Source: Parcubacteria group bacterium CG2_30_45_37
GTDB lineage: Bacteria > Patescibacteriota > Patescibacteriia > Patescibacteriales > GWC2-42-12
Length of the DNA: 5,552 nucleotides
Direction: 5' to 3'
NCBI GenBank assembly: GCA_001873515.1
Contig: MNZH01000056.1
Span: forward strand, 1-5,552
This document shows, piece after piece, positions 1 through 4,263 of the stretch (position 1 is the first letter of the stretch; the number at the start of each line of letters is the position of its first letter). The translations under genes and the position numbers were made by a program. The notes beneath the pieces were generated by a model that was not told where the DNA came from, did not search any database, and saw only the letters and a list, made by a program, of their open reading frames with translations.

Positions 1-25
1 TCTCCTTCGTAAGGCGAGGGGGAAA
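1..25 (+). repeat. Possible degenerate copy of the GC-rich hairpin repeat
   Basis: Bases 1-25 align with 1501-1524 (CCTCCTTCGCAAGGAGGGG followed by A's) except for two small insertions and two substitutions. If it is a copy of the same repeat, it sits directly against the T-box. It could equally be part of the T-box stem II region, because CTCC (2-5) can pair with GGAG (32-35). The cut edge of the window prevents a decision. Confidence 0.3.
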
Positions 26-107
26 AGAGGCGGAGTCGATGAGCGAAAACAAAACGCTCAAGAGCGTTTTTTTGTTTTCGGAATAAGGGTGGTACCGCGT
101 AAAGCCT

Positions 108-166
108 AAAGCTTTCCGTCCCTTAAGCATAGTTTGGCTATGTTTAAGAGATGGGAAGCTTTTTTT
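108..166 (+). terminator. Intrinsic terminator of the T-box
   Basis: A long imperfect stem runs from AAAGCTTTCC at 108-117 to GGGAAGCTTT at 153-162. It continues inward through CCTTAAGCATAG (121-132) and CTATGTTTAAG (138-148) around a five-base loop TTTGG (133-137), and ends in seven T's at 160-166. Part of its 5' strand (CCCTT, 120-124) is needed for the antiterminator, so tRNA binding upstream would prevent termination. Confidence 0.92.
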
Positions 167-203
167 GTTTCCCAAATGAACATTATAAAAGGAGGAGTAG
201 GTA

Positions 204-365
204 ATGGACAAGTGCGAAATTCATGATTGTAAGTTGATTATCAAGAAAATGGCGGTGGGCTGGGGTGACGAGAGCGTTAAGGTTTGCCCGGAGTGCGAAC
301 GCGAAAGAGAAAAGGCAGGCAAAACCGGACAGATTTTTTCAACCGCCAGAGCCGGCTGGCAGTAG
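204..365 (+). CDS. Small Cys-rich (zinc-ribbon-like) protein, 53 aa, T-box controlled
   Basis: The translation starts MDKCEIHDCKLIIKK and ends with ARAGWQ before TAG. The ATG is chosen because AGGAGGAG at 190-197 lies six bases upstream and is one of the strongest SDs in the window. Cysteines at 4, 9, 28 and 31, plus His7, form two knuckle-like pairs (C-E-I-H-D-C and C-P-E-C-E), suggesting a single zinc site. The middle holds a hydrophobic/Gly-Trp stretch (KMAVGWGDESVKV), followed by a charged ERERE segment. There is no signal peptide or membrane segment. It is the first gene after the T-box and is followed by its own hairpin terminator, so it appears to be the direct regulatory target. I do not recognise the family. 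Size, metal ligands and T-box control recall Bacillus anti-TRAP (also 53 aa), but the CxxCxGxG motifs of that protein are absent, so no homology is claimed. Confidence 0.75.
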   Translation: MDKCEIHDCKLIIKKMAVGWGDESVKVCPECEREREKAGKTGQIFSTARAGWQ

Positions 366-375
366 CCGCCAAAAC

Positions 376-412
376 GCGGGGGGCGAAATTAATTTTTCGT
401 CCCCGCTTCTTT
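376..412 (+). terminator. Intrinsic terminator after the 53-aa gene
   Basis: GCGGGG (376-381) pairs with CCCCGC (401-406). The stem extends inward by CGAAA (384-388) with TTTCG (395-399) around an AT loop. The tail is TTCTTT, a short U-rich tract, so termination may be incomplete. It separates the T-box/53-aa unit from trpS. Confidence 0.7.
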
Positions 413-438
413 ACAATTATTTTATTTAAATATAGAAT
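410..438 (+). promoter_or_regulatory. Predicted trpS promoter (leaderless start)
   Basis: TTTACA at 410-415 and TAGAAT at 433-438 are separated by exactly 17 bases, each matching the sigma70-type consensus at five of six positions. A start about seven bases after the -10 falls at 445, the A of the trpS ATG. There is no SD between the -10 and the ATG, which fits a leaderless mRNA. The -35 overlaps the tail of the preceding terminator. Confidence 0.6.
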
Positions 439-444
439 AAAAAC

Positions 445-1476
445 ATGGAATTAAATAAGCAAAACTATAAGCCAATCGTCTTTTCCGGAGTTCAGCCTTC
501 CGGGGTTTTGCATTTGGGCAATTATCTGGGCGCGCTTGAGCAATGGGTCCAAATGCAGGATAAATATAACTGCATTTTTTGCGTGGTGGATTACCACGCC
601 ATTACGGTCAAGCAGGAGCCTAAAGAATTGGGCCGGCGAATTTTGGACGTGGTAAAAATCTATCTGGCCGCGGGCATTAATCCGGCCAAGGCCGTGATTT
701 TTCAGCAATCGAATATTACGGCGCATACGGAATTGGCCTGGATTTTAAATTGCGCGGTCGCGCGCCTGGCGGATATGAATAAGATGACGCAGTTTAAGGA
801 AAAGGGCGGAGAAAAAGAATCGGTTAGCGTGGGCTTGTATGACTACCCGGTTTTAATGGCCGCGGATATTTTACTTTATAACACCGATGCCGTGCCGGTG
901 GGCGACGACCAGGTGCAGCATGTGGAACTGGCCAGAACTTTGGCGCAGAGGTTTAACCGCGAATATGGCCAAGTTTTTAAGGTGCCTGAAGTGGCGGTCA
1001 GAAAGCAAGGCGCACGCATTATGGGGCTTGATGACCCGAGTAAAAAAATGAGCAAAAGCGCCAACTCGGCGGCCAATTACATCGCGCTTACCGACGCGCC
1101 CGAGGTGGCGGCGAAAAAAATCAGGCGCGCCGTAACCGATTCAGGCTCGGAAATTAAATATGATGTTAAAAATAAGCCGGCCATTGCCAATTTAATGACG
1201 ATTTATTCACTTTTGACTGGCCTGGGTTTTAAAGAATTGGAAAAAAAATATCAAGGCAAAGGCCCCGCCTACGCCGAGGCTTCGGTGGGCAAGTACGGCG
1301 AATTTAAAAAAGATTTGGCGGAAGCGGTTAAGAAATTTTTAATTAAATTTCAGTTAAAATACCATAGTTATTCCGGTGATGAAGTTAAGCGAATTTTAAA
1401 AGACGGCGCGCGCCAAGTCCGACCCGTCGCCGAAGAGACCTTAAAGAAAGTTAAAGAAAAATTGGGGATAAATTGA
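445..1476 (+). CDS. trpS: Tryptophanyl-tRNA synthetase
   Basis: This cytosolic class I aminoacyl-tRNA synthetase activates tryptophan with ATP and charges tRNA-Trp. The protein is 343 residues, close to the usual 330-340 for the bacterial enzyme. The N-terminal nucleotide-binding signature is FSGVQPSG (13-20) followed by the HIGH-class motif HLGN (23-26). The Trp-site and helix signature YPVLMAADILLY is at 134-145, followed by PVGDDQVQHVELAR (151-164). The KMSKS loop is at 201-205, and the C-terminal part is Lys-rich and helical, as expected for the anticodon-binding region. No motif is missing. The start lies three residues before the Lys-Gln-Asn segment and is the only reasonable ATG. No SD precedes it, and a promoter is placed so that transcription begins at or near the ATG. 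It stops with TGA and is followed after 51 bases by the dehydrogenase remnant, probably on the same transcript. Confidence 0.97.
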   Translation: MELNKQNYKPIVFSGVQPSGVLHLGNYLGALEQWVQMQDKYNCIFCVVDYHAITVKQEPKELGRRILDVVKIYLAAGINPAKAVIFQQSNITAHTELAWILNCAVARLADMNKMTQFKEKGGEKESVSVGLYDYPVLMAADILLYNTDAVPVGDDQVQHVELARTLAQRFNREYGQVFKVPEVAVRKQGARIMGLDDPSKKMSKSANSAANYIALTDAPEVAAKKIRRAVTDSGSEIKYDVKNKPAIANLMTIYSLLTGLGFKELEKKYQGKGPAYAEASVGKYGEFKKDLAEAVKKFLIKFQLKYHSYSGDEVKRILKDGARQVRPVAEETLKKVKEKLGIN

Positions 1477-1480
1477 ATAA

Positions 1481-1519
1481 GAGGTTAACCTCCCCTAACC
1501 CCTCCTTCGCAAGGAGGGG
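1481..1519 (+). repeat. GC-rich hairpin repeat carrying the next gene's SD
   Basis: A perfect 12-base palindrome GAGGTTAACCTC (1481-1492) is followed by a perfect nine-base-pair hairpin: CCCCTCCTT at 1499-1507, loop CGC, AAGGAGGGG at 1511-1519. The right arm contains GGAGG (1513-1517), ten bases before the ATG at 1528, so the hairpin would bury the SD of the following gene. There is no T tract, so it is not a typical terminator. A degenerate partial copy may occur at 1-25. It resembles dispersed intergenic repeats common in Patescibacteria genomes (from memory). Confidence 0.7.
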
Positions 1520-1527
1520 AAAAATTT

Positions 1528-1890
1528 ATGGCAAATCAATTTAAAGGAGTGATTAATCAGTTAAATAAGACCGCGGCGATTATGAAGCTTAAGCATGATG
1601 AATTGGAGATTTTAAGAAAGCCGGACCGGGTGATTGAAGTCTCTTTGCCGGTGTTAATTGATGACGGGCATATTAAAGTTTTTAACGGCTATCGCGTGCA
1701 ATACAATAATATCCGCGGGCCGTATAAAGGCGGCATTCGCTTTCATCCCAAAGTCAGTTTGGATGAAGTTAAGGCTTTGGCTTTTTTGATGACCATAAAA
1801 TGCGCCGTGGCCGATATTCCTTACGGCGGGAGCAAGGGCGGGGTGGCGGTGGAGAGAATAGTCAAGGCGCTTAAGGCAAGGGGAATTTAA
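1528..1890 (+). CDS. Truncated Glu/Leu/Phe/Val dehydrogenase, N-terminal domain only (likely remnant)
   Basis: Full-length family members (about 415-450 aa) interconvert an amino acid and its 2-oxo acid with NAD(P). Only 120 residues are present here, matching the dimerisation/substrate domain. The segment RGPYKGGIRFHP (63-74) carries Lys67, and KCAVADIPYGGSKGG (91-105) carries Lys91 and Lys103; these match the three substrate-site lysines of clostridial glutamate dehydrogenase. The match ends right after GGSKGGV, where VERIVKALKARGI and a stop replace the family sequence. The catalytic Asp and the whole Rossmann cofactor domain are therefore absent, and neither appears in the following 300 bases. 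The reading frame is otherwise intact, and the SD (GGAGG, 1513-1517) is supplied by the hairpin repeat. It cannot be a working dehydrogenase. It is either a decaying gene whose 3' part was deleted or a domain kept for another role. Family identity is secure; status as a functional gene is not. Confidence 0.8.
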   Translation: MANQFKGVINQLNKTAAIMKLKHDELEILRKPDRVIEVSLPVLIDDGHIKVFNGYRVQYNNIRGPYKGGIRFHPKVSLDEVKALAFLMTIKCAVADIPYGGSKGGVAVERIVKALKARGI

Positions 1891-1896
1891 AATCAT

Positions 1897-2193
1897 ATGG
1901 ACATCCAAGAACTTCTGGCCACGGCCAAAGAACAAACCTTTGGCCGATTCGCCCAAAAATTAAATTCTTTAATCAGAGAAAATTATAAATTCAGCAATCT
2001 GGACGAAGACAATCGAAAAATAATATTGGATATTATAAAAAAGCATTTAGGTGATATCCATAACGGCCAGGGGATTTCTTCAACTGTATTGGAAAGGGAA
2101 CGTTATGGCCTTTATCAGCATCGTGAAAAATTAAAATTAACCGAAGCGGATTTGGCGGATATAAAAGAGATACTGAATTTATTTAAAAAATAG
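1897..2193 (+). CDS. Hypothetical helical protein, 98 aa
   Basis: The translation starts MDIQELLATAKEQTFGRF and ends LNLFKK before TAG. I do not recognise a family. The composition is rich in Lys, Glu, Leu and Ile and suggests mostly alpha helix, with a helical stretch around DEDNRKIILDIIKKHLGDI (36-54), a Gly/Ser-containing break (GQGISST, 57-63) and a final amphipathic helix. There are no Cys residues, membrane segments or signal peptide. It begins six bases after the stop of the dehydrogenase remnant. The only SD-like sequence is AGGGG at 1879-1883, about 13 bases from the ATG, so translation may depend on coupling to the upstream frame. A strong terminator follows directly. The codon pattern (AAA, TTA/TTG, GAA, GGC) matches trpS, supporting a real native gene. 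Confidence 0.6.
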   Translation: MDIQELLATAKEQTFGRFAQKLNSLIRENYKFSNLDEDNRKIILDIIKKHLGDIHNGQGISSTVLERERYGLYQHREKLKLTEADLADIKEILNLFKK

Positions 2194-2198
2194 AAGAT

Positions 2199-2231
2199 AA
2201 AAAAACTGGGGAAATATTTACTCGGTTTTTT
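2199..2231. terminator. Bidirectional intrinsic terminator between convergent genes
   Basis: AAAAAACTGGG (2200-2210) pairs with CTCGGTTTTTT (2221-2231), with G-U wobbles and a ten-base AT loop. On the + strand it ends in six T's; on the - strand it ends in seven T's (A's at 2199-2205). It lies six bases after the stop of the 98-aa gene and eleven bases after the stop of the leftward mutase gene, so it serves both. Confidence 0.85.
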
Positions 2232-2242
2232 GTATAAAAATT

Positions 2243-3658
2243 CTAATTAAGACTTTCCACATTAACCCCGTAGTTCCAGTCAATTTCCTCATAGCTACGG
2301 AGCAGATTATTGATGTAAGTTCTTAGTTGGTCATATTTATCTTGCGTCAGGGCTTCAAATTTAACGGTTAAGTACGGGCCGTTTTGCGAATAGCGAATTA
2401 TGAACATCGAGTCCGGCATTTCCAGTCTGACGCCGTCGCCGACTCGTTCGTCATCAATTACTTCAGCGGCTGGAAAGTCTTGCTTCGATTTTTGAGCCAC
2501 TAAATTCATTAAGCCAACTTTGGTTTCGTCGGGGCAGCCGACTTTAATTTCCGGGCTGGAAATATATTGGGGCAAGTCGGCCACCGCCCGGGATAAAGAT
2601 TTTTTATTTATTGATAAATAATCCAGTAGTGCCAACGTGGAATAGCAGCCGTCATCATGGGGGTAGAAATTATCCAGAAAATAAAAATGGCCGGAGAGCT
2701 CGCCGGCAAATTTTGCCTGTTCTTGCTGGGCCTTAGCTTTAATGAAAGAATGGCCGGTGCGCCACATAATGGCTTGGCCGCCAGCCTTTTTGATGGTTTC
2801 CGCAACGGCCTTAGAGCATAAAGCGTTAAAAACAATTTTGGCGCCGGCCGTTTTTTTTATGGCGCTGGCCGCGAATAAGGCGACGATAAGATCATTCCAT
2901 AAAGCCGTGCCTTTATCGTCGACGACGCCGAGGCGGTCGCCGTCAGAATCATAAGAAAAGCCCAAGTCGGCTTTTTCGGCCAATATTTTTTTTGATAATC
3001 TTTCGGCCACTTGTTTTTCCGTGGGGTCAGGCGTGCCGGCGGGAAAGCTGCCATCCAGTTCGCAATTACTCTCAATTACCTCGCAGCCGACTTTTTTTAG
3101 TAATTCAGGCACGAAAGCTCCGGGAGTAGAACGACTGGGGTCAACCACCACCTTGAATTTATTTAGATTGGGGAATCTTTTGGCCAAGTCGGCAAAATAT
3201 ATTTCAGTTATGTTTTTTTCGGTTAAATTGCCTTGGCCGGAAATAAAATTATCCTGTTCGGCGATTTTTCTTAATTCTTGGATTTCATTTTCAACCATAG
3301 TTCTTGAATAACCGGTGCCGAATTTAAAGCCATTATATTCAGCCGGATTATGCGAGGCCGAAACCGAAACGCAACCCTCGGCTTTAAAATAATATTGCGC
3401 CCAATAAATAGTTCCGGCTAAGGCTAAGCCAATATCAACAACATCAATGCCGCTGGCCAGCAGGCCTTTAATAATCGCCTGGCTATATGACTCGCTGGTG
3501 AGCCGGCAATCGCGGCCGACTACGGCTTTATTTATGTTGTTTTTTAATAAAAAGGCGCCATAGGCTTTGCCCAAGTGCTCAACAATCTCCGGGTTTAAAT
3601 CTTTACCGGCCACGCCTCTTAAATCATAACCGCGAAACATCTGCGGATTAACTTGCAT
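2243..3658 (-). CDS. Phosphomannomutase/phosphoglucomutase (alpha-D-phosphohexomutase)
   Basis: This cytosolic enzyme interconverts hexose 6- and 1-phosphates (mannose and/or glucose), feeding nucleotide-sugar and glycan synthesis. From the ATG at 3658 the protein has 471 residues, the usual family size. The N-terminus QMFRGYDLRG (6-15) is the typical family opening. The phosphoserine loop SASHNP is at 100-105 (catalytic Ser102), the metal loop DSDGDR at 237-242, the RTGHSFIK segment at 300-307 and the sugar-recognition loop GELSGH at 319-324. The C-terminal phosphate-binding loop is atypical: RYSQNGP (422-428) replaces the usual R-x-S-N-T-x-P. The frame is open 21 codons further upstream, but that extension (MPAKILNVKISIS...) is unlike the family, so 3658 is preferred. 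There is no SD. A weak -10 element lies 11-16 bases upstream. The gene converges on the 98-aa gene. Whether it prefers mannose or glucose cannot be told from sequence alone. Confidence 0.93.
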   Translation of the reverse strand: MQVNPQMFRGYDLRGVAGKDLNPEIVEHLGKAYGAFLLKNNINKAVVGRDCRLTSESYSQAIIKGLLASGIDVVDIGLALAGTIYWAQYYFKAEGCVSVSASHNPAEYNGFKFGTGYSRTMVENEIQELRKIAEQDNFISGQGNLTEKNITEIYFADLAKRFPNLNKFKVVVDPSRSTPGAFVPELLKKVGCEVIESNCELDGSFPAGTPDPTEKQVAERLSKKILAEKADLGFSYDSDGDRLGVVDDKGTALWNDLIVALFAASAIKKTAGAKIVFNALCSKAVAETIKKAGGQAIMWRTGHSFIKAKAQQEQAKFAGELSGHFYFLDNFYPHDDGCYSTLALLDYLSINKKSLSRAVADLPQYISSPEIKVGCPDETKVGLMNLVAQKSKQDFPAAEVIDDERVGDGVRLEMPDSMFIIRYSQNGPYLTVKFEALTQDKYDQLRTYINNLLRSYEEIDWNYGVNVESLN

Positions 3659-3668
3659 AGGCGATATT

Positions 3669-3699
3669 ATTATGGTTAAATTAGATATGCTTATTTTAA
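3669..3699 (-). promoter_or_regulatory. Weak candidate promoter of the mutase gene
   Basis: Read on the - strand, CATAAT (3674-3669) matches the -10 consensus at five of six positions and TTAAAA (3699-3694) is a poor -35 at 19 bases. A start seven bases on would give a leader of only about three bases, consistent with the missing SD. The region is AT-rich, so chance matches are likely. Confidence 0.3.
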
Positions 3700-3734
3700 C
3701 ATTTAAAATTTTAGCGGGCAATCATCAGGGCCGC

Positions 3735-3772
3735 AAAAAAGACGGCTTGCGCTAGACGAGCTAGACAAGCCG
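3735..3772 (-). terminator. Intrinsic terminator of the 100-aa gene
   Basis: On the - strand CGGCTTG (3772-3766) pairs with CAAGCCG (3749-3743), with an inner CTAG/CTAG pairing (3764-3761 with 3755-3752), followed by TC and six T's (A's at 3735-3740). It lies 27 bases past the stop of the 100-aa gene and isolates it from the mutase gene. Confidence 0.87.
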
Positions 3773-3799
3773 GGTGTGACATGAAAGTTGATTTGCTTG

Positions 3800-4102
3800 T
3801 TACCCGGACACGATTTTCATATGTGCGCCTGAACATTGTATTTGCGAAAAATCGCTACAGGTGAGCACCAGTATTTGTGTGTGACCGGAATTCAGTGATA
3901 TTGCGCACCAAGGTGGATGGCTACCAGCTGTTAAACCGCAAGTACACGTAACGTCGATTATCAGTTTAACTGGTAAAGGACCATCCTTGAAAATGTTTTT
4001 GATGATTGTCTGAGAAGGCAGATAACCTCCAATCTCAGGCACTTTGCCGTTGTCTTTGGGTAAAGCAAGGTCTCCCTCCGCAAAAATTATTCTTTCGCAC
4101 AT
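3800..4102 (-). CDS. Unrecognised Cys-rich protein, 100 aa
   Basis: The translation starts MCERIIFAEGDLALPKD and ends AHMKIVSG before TAA. The ATG at 4102 has a very strong SD on its strand (AGGAGGG, 4116-4110) with seven bases of spacing, and the gene has its own promoter, leader and terminator, which argue it is real. There are six cysteines: 2, 53, 55, 66, 81 and 90. The central part KLIIDVTCTCG (46-56) looks like a hydrophobic beta strand running into a C-x-C turn, and the C-terminal half is rich in Ser, Thr, Cys, His and Ile, suggesting a small beta-rich, possibly metal- or disulfide-containing domain. No signal peptide, membrane helix or DNA-binding motif is seen. Codon choice (many ATA, ACA, GGT, CTG, TCA) differs from the GCC/GCG-, TTA/TTG-, GGC-biased neighbours, which suggests transfer or unusual selection. 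I do not recognise the family and assign no function. Confidence 0.7.
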   Translation of the reverse strand: MCERIIFAEGDLALPKDNGKVPEIGGYLPSQTIIKNIFKDGPLPVKLIIDVTCTCGLTAGSHPPWCAISLNSGHTQILVLTCSDFSQIQCSGAHMKIVSG

Positions 4103-4109
4103 CGCTGGA

Positions 4110-4116
4110 CCCTCCT
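4110..4116 (-). promoter_or_regulatory. Strong SD deciding the 100-aa gene start
   Basis: The - strand reads AGGAGGG, seven bases before ATG. It is among the best SD matches in the window and is the main reason to accept the leftward frame over the overlapping rightward one. Confidence 0.8.
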
Positions 4117-4163
4117 ATTATGACAATATATTTGTTTATATGTTTTAAAGACCGGCTATATAC

Positions 4164-4192
4164 AAAAAACCATGGTCAGAAACGACCATCGG
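4164..4192 (-). terminator. Intrinsic terminator within the leader
   Basis: On the - strand CC (4192-4191) and ATGGTC (4189-4184) pair with GACCATGG (4177-4170), with one bulged G at 4190 and a six-base loop, followed directly by six T's (A's at 4164-4169). No leftward gene ends to its right in the window, and it sits between a strong promoter and the SD of the 100-aa gene. It therefore looks like a premature terminator, or the end of a small RNA of about 65 nt. Confidence 0.75.
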
Positions 4193-4234
4193 TCCAAACG
4201 GATAAATTGTTAAAATTTTTTTCCGCTTTTTTTA

Positions 4235-4263
4235 AGTATAATACGTTAATAATTCCATGTCAA
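4235..4263 (-). promoter_or_regulatory. Near-consensus sigma70-type promoter, leftward
   Basis: On the - strand TTGACA (4263-4258, six of six) and TATACT (4240-4235, five of six) are separated by exactly 17 bases. It is the best promoter match in the window and points to the 100-aa gene. Its -35 lies inside the first codons of the Elp3 gene and its -10 overlaps the Elp3 -10. Confidence 0.8.
4237..4242 (+). promoter_or_regulatory. -10 element of the Elp3 gene promoter
   Basis: TATAAT is a perfect -10, 14 bases before the ATG at 4257. The predicted start near 4249 would leave a leader of about eight bases with no SD. No good -35 is seen at 16-18 bases (the region is AT/T-rich). Confidence 0.55.

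Larger units (their letters stand above)
1..166 (+). promoter_or_regulatory. T-box riboswitch leader (5' part cut by window)
   Basis: T-box leaders bind uncharged tRNA and switch between an antiterminator and a terminator. The near-invariant T-box sequence AAGGGTGGTACCGCG is at 85-99, with the tRNA-acceptor-pairing TGGT at 90-93. Just upstream, 44-59 pairs with 62-80 in a long hairpin placed as stem III. AAGGG (85-89) can pair with CCCTT (120-124) to form the antiterminator, and the same 3' strand also belongs to the terminator at 108-166, which is the expected mutually exclusive arrangement. Stem I, the specifier loop and the promoter lie outside the window, so the amino acid cannot be read directly. 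The variable base of TGGN is T (93), which best matches a tRNA with discriminator A73. The first gene downstream is the 53-residue ORF, not trpS. Confidence 0.93.
4103..4228 (-). promoter_or_regulatory. Candidate attenuated 5' leader of the 100-aa gene
   Basis: From the predicted start near 4228 to the ATG at 4102 there are about 126 bases, containing an intrinsic terminator (4192-4164) before the SD. On the - strand, GTTTGGACCG (4199-4190), which includes two bases of the terminator stem base, can instead pair with CGGTCTTTAAAAC (4154-4142), with a bulge. GGACC (4195-4191) is also complementary to GGTCC (4111-4107) beside the SD. These competing pairings are what an attenuator or riboswitch would need, but they are short and the ligand or effector is unknown. 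No known riboswitch class is recognised. Confidence 0.4.

Noticed and set aside
176..226. 16-codon frame starting at the ATG at 176, overlapping the 53-aa start
   Set aside because: It has no SD, is very short, and its sequence encodes the SD region of the real gene.
451..1956. Leftward frames opposite trpS and opposite the dehydrogenase remnant
   Set aside because: They are antisense shadows produced by GC-biased third positions, with no initiation signals.
1891..2193. Frameshifted continuation of the dehydrogenase
   Set aside because: Neither the translated 98-aa frame nor other frames here show the catalytic Asp region or a GxGxxG-type Rossmann motif, so the 3' part is deleted rather than shifted.
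2608..3311. Several 70-96 codon frames on both strands within the mutase gene
   Set aside because: They are antisense or alternative-frame shadows of a fully recognised gene, with no SD and no family resemblance.
3659..3721. Longer mutase start, 21 codons upstream (ATG at 3721)
   Set aside because: The extra residues are unlike the family N-terminus, no SD supports that ATG, and the -10-like element for the shorter start lies inside it.
4164..4192. Rightward terminator at the same hairpin
   Set aside because: On the + strand the hairpin is followed by TCCAAACGG with no T tract, so it can act only leftward.
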